A stretch of DNA of 64,000 nucleotides from Pseudomonas sp. S35 (GTDB lineage Bacteria > Pseudomonadota > Gammaproteobacteria > Pseudomonadales > Pseudomonadaceae): NCBI RefSeq assembly GCF_009866765.1, contig NZ_CP019431.1, forward strand, positions 4,216,001-4,280,000, written 5' to 3'. Within the stretch, counting starts at the first letter, position 1, and every line of letters starts with the position of its first letter. A program made the position numbers and the translations under genes. Below are positions 53,893-62,390 of the stretch, one piece after another. Below the pieces are notes generated by a model that saw only the letters and a list, made by a program, of their open reading frames with translations, ran no database searches and had not been told where the DNA came from.

Positions 53893-54413
53893 GGGGCGGA
53901 CTCATGAGGAAGGGTAATCGGCGGTGTGCTGGACGGCGGCGGCAAACGCAGGGCCCGCAGGCTCAGGGTTTGGCTGCGGCCGTCGAGTACGAAACGGGCG
54001 TCGCGGGGGGTCAGGTGTTCCAAACGCCAGCCATTGGGCAGGGTCTGGTTTTGGTGGACTTTCAACGACGGGCCGTCGGCGCGCTTGAGCAGCGCCACGC
54101 GCAGGTCACCGTCGAGGACGATGCCAGTCAGCGTGAGGCTCGACAGGCTGGAGACCGCACCTTGGCCCACCGCGTGGTCGGGGCTGCGGTCGGGGCTGAA
54201 CAACGGCGCCTGCCACGTGCCGGCCAGGCTGTCCAGGGTGGCACTCGGGGCCACCAGTACCTTGGCCGAGGCATTGGCGCGGGTATCGGGCGCAGGCGGC
54301 GGCAACCACTGCGGCGCGTCGCCGATGCTGCTGAGGATACCGGCCATGAGCAGCCCCAACAGCGCGGCCACGCTGATCAAGCCCCATTCCAGGGGACGCA
54401 GGTTGGCGATCAT
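53889..54413 (-). CDS. Small GspC-like (XcpP/HR domain) T2SS inner-membrane protein
   Basis: 174 aa with one N-terminal membrane helix (GLISVAALLGLLMAGILSS) and a periplasmic domain resembling the GspC homology region (LTLTGIVLDGDLRVALLKR, LPNGWRLEHLTPRDARFVLDG). The PDZ or coiled-coil C-terminal domain of standard GspC is absent. It could also be called GspN/PulN-like. It would link the inner-membrane assembly platform with the secretin encoded next (4-base overlap). Confidence 0.7.
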   Translation of the reverse strand: MIANLRPLEWGLISVAALLGLLMAGILSSIGDAPQWLPPPAPDTRANASAKVLVAPSATLDSLAGTWQAPLFSPDRSPDHAVGQGAVSSLSSLTLTGIVLDGDLRVALLKRADGPSLKVHQNQTLPNGWRLEHLTPRDARFVLDGRSQTLSLRALRLPPPSSTPPITLPHESAP

Positions 54414-55018
54414 CGGCGTACCTGCGCGGCGGCGGGTTGCAGGTAACCGCGCACCAACAGGTGCACCACCAGCTTGCCGGCACCACCACTGGCGGGGGCG
54501 TTCGGCGCACGGCGGATACTCATTTCATCGACAAACAGGAACGGCCGCTGGTACTCCAGCTCATGCAGGATCGCGGTCAAGGGCTCGATAGCGCAGTTGA
54601 GGGTCAGGCTGACCTTGACTTGGCGATAGGGCTCGGCATCGTCCTGCTCCGGGGTGATGGGCATGCGCTGGGTCAGGCTGCAGCCGCCTCCGAGGCCGGC
54701 GCGGCTGTTGATCAGGTCGGCGATGCGCTGCATCAAGTCGGCGGCCACCGCGCTGGGGTCGTCGCCGGGCAACAGGCTGGTGCTGCTGGCCGGGTCCTGG
54801 CGGGCTGCTTCCAGTTGTTCGCGCAGGCTGTCGCCCTGGCGTAGCACACCAGCGTAGCGTTGCTGCTGTTCGCGCAATTGCTCGGCCTGTTCGCCCAGGG
54901 TGCGCAACGGGCCGGCGAACCAGCTGTCGACCAACAGCCAATAGGCAGCGCCGAGCACCAGCGCGAGGGCGATCAAGGCGGCGCCACGGCGTTCACGGGG
55001 TGTCAGTGGTCGGCGCAT
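54410..55018 (-). CDS. gspM: T2SS protein GspM
   Basis: 202 aa. Start RRPLTPRERRGAALIALALV gives a short cytoplasmic end, one membrane helix and a periplasmic coiled coil (EQAEQLREQQQRYAGVLRQ), then a ferredoxin-like domain (VKVSLTLNCAIEPLTAILHE). The length and layout match GspM of the Xcp/Hxc type. It overlaps gspL by 26 bases. Confidence 0.85.
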   Translation of the reverse strand: MRRPLTPRERRGAALIALALVLGAAYWLLVDSWFAGPLRTLGEQAEQLREQQQRYAGVLRQGDSLREQLEAARQDPASSTSLLPGDDPSAVAADLMQRIADLINSRAGLGGGCSLTQRMPITPEQDDAEPYRQVKVSLTLNCAIEPLTAILHELEYQRPFLFVDEMSIRRAPNAPASGGAGKLVVHLLVRGYLQPAAAQVRR

Positions 55019-56012
55019 CGGCGGCCTCCTGGTGCAGGTGGGCGCGCAAGGAAAACTGATCCTTGCCGGTTTGCGCATCGGGTTGGATGACCCCTTCGAA
55101 CTGGGCATTTTCCAGGCTGCGGCAGTGCTTGATGCGGGTGATCAGGGCGCTGGCCTTGGCGCTTTGCCCGGAGAAGGACACGTCGGCGCCGTCATTGACT
55201 TCCAATTGGTCGATCCAGGTGTCGGGTGGCAGGCAAGCGGTCAGCTCGCTGAGCAGCGCGGCCAGGGGCGGCTGCGCGGCCTTGCGGCGGATCAGGTACT
55301 GCGCGGCGCCGCGGGTGTTGAGCAGTTGCTGGCGCAGGTCCTGGACCTCGGCAACCTGGGCCTTTTGCGCACGCACGCTCTGTTGCATGGCGTCGAGTAC
55401 GCGCTGGCGGTCGTTGAGCCACAGCAGCATGGCGGCAATCAGCAACGCGCCGCACAGCCACGGCAGGCTGCGTTGCAAGCCCTTGCCCGCCGGGCGCTGG
55501 CGCGGACGCAACGGCGCCGGCAGCAGGTCGATGCCCATCGGCACGCCGGCGCTGTCGTAGACATCCACGGCATGGGGTTGCACGCCAAGTGCCGCGCAGT
55601 CGTCGAGGATCTGGTCCAGGCGCTCGCGCAGGATTGCCACCAGCGTCACCTGCAGATGGGTGGCCGTGCGGCGTTCCTGGCGGGCGACAAAGTACAGCTG
55701 GGCGGCATCGAACGGGGTGAAGCGGTCCAGTTCATAGCCGACCACCGTCGACAGGTTACGTGCAGCGGCCACCGGTAATTGCAGGCTTTGCACCAGCACC
55801 GCGTCAGGTGCCAGCAGCACCACCTGGCGTGCCTCGCCGGGGAGCTTTTCCACGGGCGCAGTGAGCGGCCACGGGTAGGCGCACTCGGGAATATCGTGGG
55901 GCAACAACCAGCCAGGCAGGCAGCCGCGCAGCTCTTTGAGCCACAGGCCCCAGCCCTGTTGCAACAGGCTGCCTTGCCAACGCTGCAAGGCAGGCTCCAG
56001 GTATTTATTCAT
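54993..56012 (-). CDS. gspL: T2SS protein GspL
   Basis: 339 aa. A cytoplasmic actin-like domain (VGYELDRFTPFDAAQLYF is the hallmark GspL/PilM-type segment), a membrane helix at ~188-205 (LPWLCGALLIAAMLLWL) and a periplasmic ferredoxin-like domain with PPDTWIDQLEVNDGADVSFS. It is slightly short for GspL because the cytoplasmic part is reduced. It anchors the ATPase GspE to the membrane. I take the ATG at 56012; an in-frame TTG three codons upstream is possible. Confidence 0.87.
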   Translation of the reverse strand: MNKYLEPALQRWQGSLLQQGWGLWLKELRGCLPGWLLPHDIPECAYPWPLTAPVEKLPGEARQVVLLAPDAVLVQSLQLPVAAARNLSTVVGYELDRFTPFDAAQLYFVARQERRTATHLQVTLVAILRERLDQILDDCAALGVQPHAVDVYDSAGVPMGIDLLPAPLRPRQRPAGKGLQRSLPWLCGALLIAAMLLWLNDRQRVLDAMQQSVRAQKAQVAEVQDLRQQLLNTRGAAQYLIRRKAAQPPLAALLSELTACLPPDTWIDQLEVNDGADVSFSGQSAKASALITRIKHCRSLENAQFEGVIQPDAQTGKDQFSLRAHLHQEAADAPTTDTP

Positions 56013-56734
56013 TCTTGCCAACGTAGGACTCGATAAGGTTGGGCGCTGCCTTGCGCGGGGCTCAATAACACTGTGGCTTGCAGCTCGGCGTGATAACCGC
56101 CGGGGCGTTGGGCGCGGCTGCTGACCACCAGCACATCACCGGGATCGGCGCCCACCGCGCTTTGGTGCGGCAGGTTCAAGGCACGGCGCATCAACGGGCT
56201 GGCGAAGGCCGGGTCGGGCCGGTCCAGGCCGCTCCACAGGCTGATTTCGGGCACCAGTGCGCTGTACAGCGCCTGGGTCATGCCCGGCAGTTGCCGCACC
56301 TCTTCCACCACCCGAAACGGTGCAAGGCCCTGGTTGCGGCGCACTTGCAAGTCCCTGGCCAACTGCTTGGCCTGAGCCTGGGTGGCACCACAGGCCAGGG
56401 CCAGGCGGGCAAAATCGCCCACCTCGGCGCTGTTGAGGTACAACTTGCCGCGCTCGCTGCGCAGGCTCACGCGCAGTTGTGCATCGTCGAACGACAGCGC
56501 GATTTCACGCCCGTCGGCAACCCACTGTTTGCGCTGCAACGGGTCGGCCACGGCCTGCATCGCCAGCGCCACGCCCGCCTCCGCTGCCAGCACCGCCTGG
56601 GTGTGCTGGCGATGCCACGCGGCCTGGCGCGTTTGCAACTGAACCCAGCCGGCCAAGCCACCGAGCAACAGGCTGAGCAAGGCCAGCACCCACAGCACCA
56701 GCAGCAGGGCCACGCCGCGTTGATGCTTGATCAT
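56009..56734 (-). CDS. gspK: T2SS minor pseudopilin GspK
   Basis: 241 aa. Prepilin-type start HQRGVALLLVLWVLALLSL (cleavage after Gly, Val+1, no Glu at +5, as usual for GspK). A globular domain follows with EVRQLPGMTQALYSALVPEI. It caps the pseudopilus together with GspI and GspJ. Overlaps the neighbouring genes by 4 bases on both sides. Confidence 0.9.
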   Translation of the reverse strand: MIKHQRGVALLLVLWVLALLSLLLGGLAGWVQLQTRQAAWHRQHTQAVLAAEAGVALAMQAVADPLQRKQWVADGREIALSFDDAQLRVSLRSERGKLYLNSAEVGDFARLALACGATQAQAKQLARDLQVRRNQGLAPFRVVEEVRQLPGMTQALYSALVPEISLWSGLDRPDPAFASPLMRRALNLPHQSAVGADPGDVLVVSSRAQRPGGYHAELQATVLLSPAQGSAQPYRVLRWQE

Positions 56735-57360
56735 TCGGGCGCTCCGCCGGACAGGTTCAAGCGCAAGGCAATCACCTGGGTCACCCACGGCACCGGGCCG
56801 TCGACGCGGGCGGCAATCCGCACCGCGTAAGGCAGGCGCTTGGGCCACGGCCACGCGTTGATCCAGCCGGTGGCCTGCCCCTTGGGCGACAGGCCGCGAT
56901 AGCTGAACTGCAGGTCTTCGACGCCCCTGAGCAACACCTGTGGCTCGCTGCGCGAGGCGGGCACGCTGACTTGCGCCAGGGACTCAAACCGTGCGAACGC
57001 CACCTGCAAATCACGCGGCGCCTCGGGCCCTGTCAGTTGCAGGGTGAAACGCTGAATGCCGCCGCCGAGCACGCCGGGCAAAGTCGCCACAAATTGCATG
57101 CGCTGCGGCCCTGCGGCGAAAAAACCATCGACCTGGCTGTCGTCCTCGGTCACATCCAACGGCAACGCCTCGCTGATGGAGGTGCGCAAGAACTGCTGGG
57201 CGGCACGCATTTCATCCAGGCTGACCGTGTAGCGCTGGGCCTTGAGCACTGCGCGATTGGCACCCAGCAACGCGCCGCCGACCAGGGTCAGCAACACCCC
57301 CAGCAGGCTGAGCACGATCATGATTTCGAGCAGGGTAAAGCCCTGCTGGCGCCGCTTCAC
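56731..57360 (-). CDS. gspJ: T2SS minor pseudopilin GspJ
   Basis: 209 aa. Class III prepilin signal RRQQGFTLLEIMIVLSLLGV with Glu at +5. The C-terminal half (VEDLQFSYRGLSPKGQATGW) is typical of GspJ. Overlaps gspI and gspK by 4 bases each. Confidence 0.9.
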   Translation of the reverse strand: MKRRQQGFTLLEIMIVLSLLGVLLTLVGGALLGANRAVLKAQRYTVSLDEMRAAQQFLRTSISEALPLDVTEDDSQVDGFFAAGPQRMQFVATLPGVLGGGIQRFTLQLTGPEAPRDLQVAFARFESLAQVSVPASRSEPQVLLRGVEDLQFSYRGLSPKGQATGWINAWPWPKRLPYAVRIAARVDGPVPWVTQVIALRLNLSGGAPE

Positions 57361-57719
57361 AAACCGGCCCCAGCAGCACGCAGTTTCAAGGTGCTGAACT
57401 GTGCCTGGCGCGGGCCCTCGCGCACGGTCAGGTCCAGGCGAAACAGGTGCGCCTGCCCAGTGCGGCTGGGCTGTTGGGCGATGCGCAGTTGCCAGCCGAT
57501 GCCGTCCATTTCGCCTTGGCGCGTGCCGCTCGCCAGCGGGCCCGTGCCTTCTTGATCCATCACGCTCAAGGCCGCATGGGTGAGGCGGTCGCTATGGGCC
57601 ACCTGCAACAATGAACGGGCACTCTGGCCAAAGGCGACCAACAGCACCGTGCTACAGATCGCCATCAACGTCAGCGCGGCGAGCATTTCCAGCAGGGTGA
57701 AACCGCGCTGGTGCTTCAT
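57357..57719 (-). CDS. gspI: T2SS minor pseudopilin GspI
   Basis: 120 aa. KHQRGFTLLEMLAALTLMAI is the prepilin N-terminus (Glu+5). Short globular domain as in GspI/XcpV, with WQLRIAQQP. Start at 57719 matches the prepilin motif and the 4-base overlap with gspH. Confidence 0.9.
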   Translation of the reverse strand: MKHQRGFTLLEMLAALTLMAICSTVLLVAFGQSARSLLQVAHSDRLTHAALSVMDQEGTGPLASGTRQGEMDGIGWQLRIAQQPSRTGQAHLFRLDLTVREGPRQAQFSTLKLRAAGAGL

Positions 57720-58147
57720 GGCAAGGCCTTGGACTGGACGCTGCCGGTCAGCCAGCCAATGTCGATGCGCCAACGCCGGCTGCCATTGGCCAGCAGCAAG
57801 TTGCCGCCAGTGGAGCTGCCGTCGGGGTAAAAGTCTACCGCCGAGCCCGCTTGCTCGGCGGTGTGCAGCGTCACCTGCAACTCGGCCGGCCAGTGCTTTT
57901 TCGGGCGTCCGGGTGCCTGGACACTCAGGTTGCGCAAATCGAAGACGGTGCTTTCAGTGGTGCCACTGACAATCGCCCGCGCCCGCGTGCTGCGCAGCGC
58001 CTCGACGATCTGCCCGACGGCCTGGCGCTCTTTCGCCGCGCGCAAGCCTTGTTGCAGGCCAAACCCGACCAACCCGGCCGCGATGCTGATCAAGACGATC
58101 ACCACCAGCATCTCCAGCAGGGTAAAGCCGCGTTGGGCGTTGGCCAT
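57716..58147 (-). CDS. gspH: T2SS minor pseudopilin GspH
   Basis: 143 aa. AQRGFTLLEMLVVIVLISI with Glu+5, then a GspH-like globular domain containing EALRSTRARAIVSGT and VDFYPDGSSTGGNLLL, the usual GspH signature. Lies 9 bp after gspG. Confidence 0.92.
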   Translation of the reverse strand: MANAQRGFTLLEMLVVIVLISIAAGLVGFGLQQGLRAAKERQAVGQIVEALRSTRARAIVSGTTESTVFDLRNLSVQAPGRPKKHWPAELQVTLHTAEQAGSAVDFYPDGSSTGGNLLLANGSRRWRIDIGWLTGSVQSKALP

Positions 58148-58156
58148 GGTCGTGGG

Positions 58157-58573
58157 TTATTCCCAGTTGCCCAGGTCGGCGCTGTAGCCTTCGCCGCCGG
58201 GTTGACCGTCCTGGCCATAGAAGATCAGATCGAACGCACCGTGCTCGCCAGGGAAGCGATAACCGAAGGCATGGCCGAACGGGTCCTTGAGGTCCGACGG
58301 TTTGGCGTACGGCCCGGCCCAACCGACGCTGTTGCCTGGCTTGTCGACCAGTTGCTGCAAGGTCTTGGGCGGTGAGCCGACATCCAGGCCGTAGCTTTCG
58401 ATTTTCATCGACAGGCTGGCCAGTTGCGCCTTGCCCGCGCCGTATTTGCCCTTGTCGACATTGCCGCCGACCTGGCGCACCACAATGGTCGCGACGATGC
58501 CCAGCAGCACGATCACGGCGAGCATTTCCAACAGGGTGAAACCGCTTTGGCGGCGTGCAGGTTTTGAGCGCAT
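58157..58573 (-). CDS. gspG: T2SS major pseudopilin GspG
   Basis: 138 aa from ATG 58573. Prepilin motif RRQSGFTLLEMLAVIVLLGI (Glu+5), and the conserved GspG body KIESYGLDVGSPPKTLQQLV, DPFGHAFGYRFPGEHGAFDL and a Gly-rich end (GGEGYSADLGNWE). The upstream in-frame ATG at 58597 overlaps gspF and has no ribosome binding site; GAGG precedes 58573 at a long distance. Forms the shaft of the pseudopilus after cleavage by a prepilin peptidase encoded elsewhere. Confidence 0.93.
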   Translation of the reverse strand: MRSKPARRQSGFTLLEMLAVIVLLGIVATIVVRQVGGNVDKGKYGAGKAQLASLSMKIESYGLDVGSPPKTLQQLVDKPGNSVGWAGPYAKPSDLKDPFGHAFGYRFPGEHGAFDLIFYGQDGQPGGEGYSADLGNWE

Positions 58574-58593
58574 GGGGGTGAGTCCTCGGGGGT

Positions 58594-59796
58594 TCATATA
58601 TTGCTGGTCAGGCTCATCAGCGGCAGCATGATCGCCAGCATGATCACTGCCACCAGCACCGCCATGACCACGGTCAGGGACGGCACCAGTGCGGCGAGCA
58701 AGCGGTCGATGCCGCGTTTGGCTTCGACGTCGAACACGTCGGCGACCTTGAGCAGCATGCTGTCGAGTTCGCCGGCCTGTTCGCCGACTTCAATCATTTG
58801 CAGGGCCAGGTCCGGCAGCAGTGGCTGGTTGCCAAAGGCGCTGGCCAGGGTGCCGCCGCCCTTGACCGATTCGGCGGCCTGGGCGACTTGCGCTTGCAGG
58901 GCACGGTTGGTGCAGACTTGCCGGGCGATCACCAGGGCTTGCAGCAAGGCCACGCCATTGCTCAGCAAGGTGCCCAAGGTGCGCGCCAGGCGGGCGGCTT
59001 CGACCCGTTGCAGCAATGGGCCGATGAGGCGAATGCCCAGCACGCGGCGGTCGTATGCTTCGCGACGCCGGGGATCACGCAGGCGCGCGGCCAGGGTCCA
59101 GATCGTCACGATCAAGCCAGCCAATACCGCCAGGCCATAAGCGCCGAGGAATTGGCCGAGGTCCAAGATCACTTCAGTGATGAGCGGGATTGGCACGCCC
59201 AAGTCCTTGAAGATCGGCACGAACTGCGGCACCACGTACGCCAGCAACAGCGCCAGGGAACCGAGCACGCCGACCACCAGAAACGCCGGGTAGATCAACG
59301 CATTGATCACTTCACCGCGTAACAGCTGGCTGCGTTCCAGGTAGTCACTGAGCTGGCGCAAGGTGTTTTCCAGGGCGCCGCCCGCCTCGCCAGCGCGGAC
59401 CATGCTCAGGTACAGCGGCGAGAACTGGCTGCCCTCCTCTTCCAAGGCTTTGGACAGGGGCTGGCCAGCTTTGACCTGTTCACGGATGCGCTCGATCAAC
59501 GCACGGGTCTGGGGCTGGCCAGGCTGCTTGAGCAGGATACCCAGTGAGCGTTCCAACGGTTGGCCGGCGCCCAACAGCGTGGCCAGTTGCTGGGTAAAAC
59601 TGACCAGTGCCGCACCGTTCAACTGGCCGCGCCCAAACGCCTTGCGCAGCCCTTGGGCACCCGCAACATCGATGTGCAATAACAACAAACCGCGCTTGTG
59701 CAGCGCGGCGACGGCAGCGTCCTGATCCTTGGCGTCCAGGGTGCCGTTCTGCGGCGTGCCCTGGCTGTCGAGGGCGCGGTATTTGAACAGGCTCAC
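58594..59796 (-). CDS. gspF: T2SS inner-membrane platform protein GspF
   Basis: 400 aa. FKYRALDSQGTPQNGTLDA is the canonical GspF/PilC start. Two T2SSF domains with three membrane helices (~165-195, 215-235, 370-395) and conserved VSFTQQLATLLGAGQPL and MIEVGEQAGELDSML motifs. Overlaps gspE by 4 bases. Confidence 0.94.
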   Translation of the reverse strand: MSLFKYRALDSQGTPQNGTLDAKDQDAAVAALHKRGLLLLHIDVAGAQGLRKAFGRGQLNGAALVSFTQQLATLLGAGQPLERSLGILLKQPGQPQTRALIERIREQVKAGQPLSKALEEEGSQFSPLYLSMVRAGEAGGALENTLRQLSDYLERSQLLRGEVINALIYPAFLVVGVLGSLALLLAYVVPQFVPIFKDLGVPIPLITEVILDLGQFLGAYGLAVLAGLIVTIWTLAARLRDPRRREAYDRRVLGIRLIGPLLQRVEAARLARTLGTLLSNGVALLQALVIARQVCTNRALQAQVAQAAESVKGGGTLASAFGNQPLLPDLALQMIEVGEQAGELDSMLLKVADVFDVEAKRGIDRLLAALVPSLTVVMAVLVAVIMLAIMLPLMSLTSNI

Positions 59797-61523
59797 GTGC
59801 CCTCCCCTCGGGTGACGCGCAGCACTTCTTCCAGGGACGTGACCCCGGCCACGGCCTGGCGCAGGCCTTCTTCATGCAAGGTACGCAAACCGCTGCGACG
59901 GGCGGCCTGTTCGAGGGTGGCAGCGTCGGCCTGGCGCATCAGCAGGCTGCGCAGTTCATCGTTCATCACCAGCAATTCGGTGATTGCACTGCGGCCGTGG
60001 TAGCCGCCGCCCGGCGCGTCGGCGCCGGGGCGATAGAGCAGGATCGGACGCTGCTCGGTAAAGCGGTCCAGGCCGTGTTCGGCGATCAATTCGGCCGGTG
60101 CTTCAAACGCTTCGCGAGTGGCCGGGTCGAGGCGGCGCACCAGGCGCTGGGCGAGGATGCCGTTGACGGTCGAGGCGATCAGGTAACTTTCCACGCCCAT
60201 GTCCAGCAGGCGCGTGATACTCGCTGCCGCACTGTTGGTGTGCAGTGTGGACAGCACCAAGTGGCCAGTGAGGGAGGACTGGATGGCGATGCGGCAGGTT
60301 TCCAGGTCGCGGATTTCACCGATCATGATCACGTCCGGGTCCTGGCGCACGATGGAACGCAGCGCGCCGGCAAAGTCCAGGCCGATGGCCGGTTTGACCT
60401 GGATCTGGTTGATGCCTTCGAGCTGGTACTCCACCGGGTCTTCGACGGTGATGATCTTGCGCTCGGCGGTGTTGAGCCGTGACAGCGCGGTATACAAGGT
60501 GGTGGTCTTGCCCGAGCCAGTCGGGCCGGTGACCAGCAGGATGCCGTGGGGGCGCTCAAGCACTTCAAGGAAGGTTTCCAGGCGCTGGCCGTCGAAGCCC
60601 AGGCTCTGGAAATCGAACTGCACGGTCTGGCGGTCGAGCAGACGCATCACCACCGATTCGCCAAAACTGGTGGGCACGGTGGACACACGCAAGTCCAGTT
60701 CCTTGCCCTGGATGCGCAGCATGATCCGCCCGTCCTGGGGCAGGCGGCGTTCGGCGATGTCCAGGCGCGCCATGATCTTCACCCGCGAAATCACCGCCGC
60801 CGACGAACTGGACGGCGGCGCCTCGGCCTCGTGCAGCACGCCGTCGATGCGGTAGCGCACCTTGAGCTGGTTTTCGAAAGGTTCGATATGGATGTCCGAG
60901 GCGCGATGTTCCACCGCGCGCTGCAGGATCAGGTTGACCAGGCGAATCACCGGCGCTTCGGAGGCCATGTCCTTGAGGTGTTCGATGTCTTCCAGCGCGC
61001 CGCCCTGCTCGTCGAGGTTTTCGATCAGGGTGCCCATCGCCGAGCGGCCCTGGCCGTAATAACGCTCGATCAGGGTGTCGACTTCGTTGCGCGGGCCCAC
61101 CGCCAGCCACACCGGCACGCCGCAGGCATAGGCCATTGCCTGGAACGGATAGACCAACGCCGGGTTGGCTGCCAGCACGCGCAGGCCACCTTGGCTCCAG
61201 CCCACGGGCACCACTTGGTAATGGCGCATAAAGCGCTCGGTCAAGGCCGGCAACGGGTCCAGCAACGGTGGCGCAGCGTCCGCCAGCAATAGCGGCGCGC
61301 CGAGCAGATCGGCCCAGGCACGGGCCAGTTCCACTTCAGAGACCAGCCCCAGACGGGTGAGCAAGCCGAGCAATTCGGTGTCGTCAGACTCCTGGGACAG
61401 GCGCCGGGCGCGGTCCAGGTCAACGGTTTTCAAGCCGGCGTTGTGCATCAGCCAGGCGCAGACCTGTTCGGTGTGCGGGATGCGCAGTTGGCAGGCGTTG
61501 ATAGGTGTTGAGGGGCTTGGCAT
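59793..61523 (-). CDS. gspE: T2SS assembly ATPase GspE (lacking the zinc tetracysteine)
   Basis: 576 aa. N1E-like N-terminal domain, then the ATPase with RASDIHIEPFENQLKVRYRI (~207-226), Walker A VTGPTGSGKTT (~331-341), Asp box VEDPVEYQLEGINQ, Walker B DVIMIGEIRDLET and His box LVLSTLHTN. Between LAQRLVRRLD (~458) and GYHGRSAITELL (~507) most GspE/PilB proteins carry C-x2-C...C-x2-C zinc ligands; no Cys occurs there. The N-terminus is longer than in XcpR. First gene of the gsp operon; drives pseudopilus growth from the cytoplasm. Confidence 0.92.
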   Translation of the reverse strand: MPSPSTPINACQLRIPHTEQVCAWLMHNAGLKTVDLDRARRLSQESDDTELLGLLTRLGLVSEVELARAWADLLGAPLLLADAAPPLLDPLPALTERFMRHYQVVPVGWSQGGLRVLAANPALVYPFQAMAYACGVPVWLAVGPRNEVDTLIERYYGQGRSAMGTLIENLDEQGGALEDIEHLKDMASEAPVIRLVNLILQRAVEHRASDIHIEPFENQLKVRYRIDGVLHEAEAPPSSSSAAVISRVKIMARLDIAERRLPQDGRIMLRIQGKELDLRVSTVPTSFGESVVMRLLDRQTVQFDFQSLGFDGQRLETFLEVLERPHGILLVTGPTGSGKTTTLYTALSRLNTAERKIITVEDPVEYQLEGINQIQVKPAIGLDFAGALRSIVRQDPDVIMIGEIRDLETCRIAIQSSLTGHLVLSTLHTNSAAASITRLLDMGVESYLIASTVNGILAQRLVRRLDPATREAFEAPAELIAEHGLDRFTEQRPILLYRPGADAPGGGYHGRSAITELLVMNDELRSLLMRQADAATLEQAARRSGLRTLHEEGLRQAVAGVTSLEEVLRVTRGEGT

Positions 61524-61570
61524 GAGCAGCTATCTGAGGGGCGAGGTTCTAAAGGACTCTGGGAAACCCA

Positions 61571-61659
61571 TGTGGGAGGGGGCTTGCCCCGATAGCAGTG
61601 GACCAGTTGCCACATGTGCTTGCTGATACACCGCTATCGGGGGCAAGCCCCCTCCCACA
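61571..61659. repeat. REPIN-like inverted REP pair
   Basis: TGTGGGAGGGGGCTTGCCCC at 61571 and the reverse complement GGGGCAAGCCCCCTCCCACA ending at 61659, with inner arms GATAGC/GCTATC. It lies upstream of gspE, between it and the small exported protein gene. Confidence 0.9.
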
Positions 61660-61677
61660 GGGGACCGCGTTTTCACC

Positions 61678-61902
61678 TTAGTTCGAGGTCTTCGGCGCGC
61701 CCTGGCTGCCATTCAACGGCCGGCCACCCTTGGTGGTTTCAGCCTTCTGCTTCTTGGCGGCCTTGGCATCGTGGGTCTGGGTCAGCACGGTGGAATCGGC
61801 GGTGCCGGACTTGGCATCCGCGTCGGTGGCTTCAGCCGCAACGGCCGCGCCGCTCAATGCAACGCCCAGCACAAAACCAGCACCCAACAGGGACTTCTTC
61901 AT
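61678..61902 (-). CDS. Small exported protein of unknown function
   Basis: 74 aa. A clear Sec signal peptide (KKSLLGAGFVLGVALSGAAVAA), then a ~50-residue mature part rich in Ala, Asp, Lys and Thr with no Cys (DAKAAKKQKAETTKGGRP). ATG 61902 follows TGGAG at 6-10 bases. It sits between the REPIN and the divergent GH3 gene. Small alkaline low-complexity exported peptides of this kind are common in Pseudomonas; no function is known to me. Confidence 0.75.
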   Translation of the reverse strand: MKKSLLGAGFVLGVALSGAAVAAEATDADAKSGTADSTVLTQTHDAKAAKKQKAETTKGGRPLNGSQGAPKTSN

Positions 61903-62390
61903 AAATATTCTCCAGATAAAAAACCGCGGACCGCTCAAGTGGCGCCTTGAATGCGTTCAAGACCCTACACCAAAGCGTTGTGTATGACAGCGTGTATAAA
62001 ACATGGCCTTTTAGAACTACCGAGCAACGCCACTAGTTCGCCATGCCGCCATTATTTTTCTTAAACCAATCGACTGGTAGGTTTAGCCTAAGTTCAAAAT
62101 CGTAATGAAATATTTCTTATTTCACGCAAAAATTAGCTTTTGTTTGACTTATAACCGCAAGAATTGCCTTAATTATCGCGATTTCGCGGTTCAAAATGCC
62201 ATCTCGTGATATCGCCAAGACATCACCCATAACAATAACTAATACAATTATTAAACTTACAGAACCTGCAAAACCCGCCAAGTAATTGCAATTAGCCATT
62301 GGTTAAACATTGCGATCAAGGCGAACTATTGCCCACGAAAAAGTGACGAGCGTCACCCTATTTTTACTAAACAGTTGTCGGAGAAACCCC
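61903..62390. other. Divergent, AT-rich intergenic region upstream of the GH3 gene
   Basis: 488 bp. 62040-62300 is far more AT-rich than its surroundings (TTAAACTTACAG, AATTGCAATTAG). A 60-codon hydrophobic minus-strand frame (62117-62299) lacks a ribosome binding site and is probably not a gene. A GTGACGAGCGTCAC palindrome at 62343-62356 is a possible operator for the GH3 gene. Confidence 0.5.
62343..62356. promoter_or_regulatory. 14-bp palindrome upstream of the GH3 gene, possible operator
   Basis: GTGACGAGCGTCAC, a near-perfect inverted repeat 35 bp before the start codon of the glucosidase gene, between the AT-rich promoter zone and the Shine-Dalgarno GGAG. Position and symmetry suit a repressor site; no regulator is assigned. 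Confidence 0.4.

Noticed and set aside
62117..62299. 60-codon hydrophobic minus-strand frame as a small membrane protein
   Set aside because: Lies in the AT-rich control region of the GH3 gene and lacks a ribosome binding site; hydrophobicity follows from AT-rich codons.
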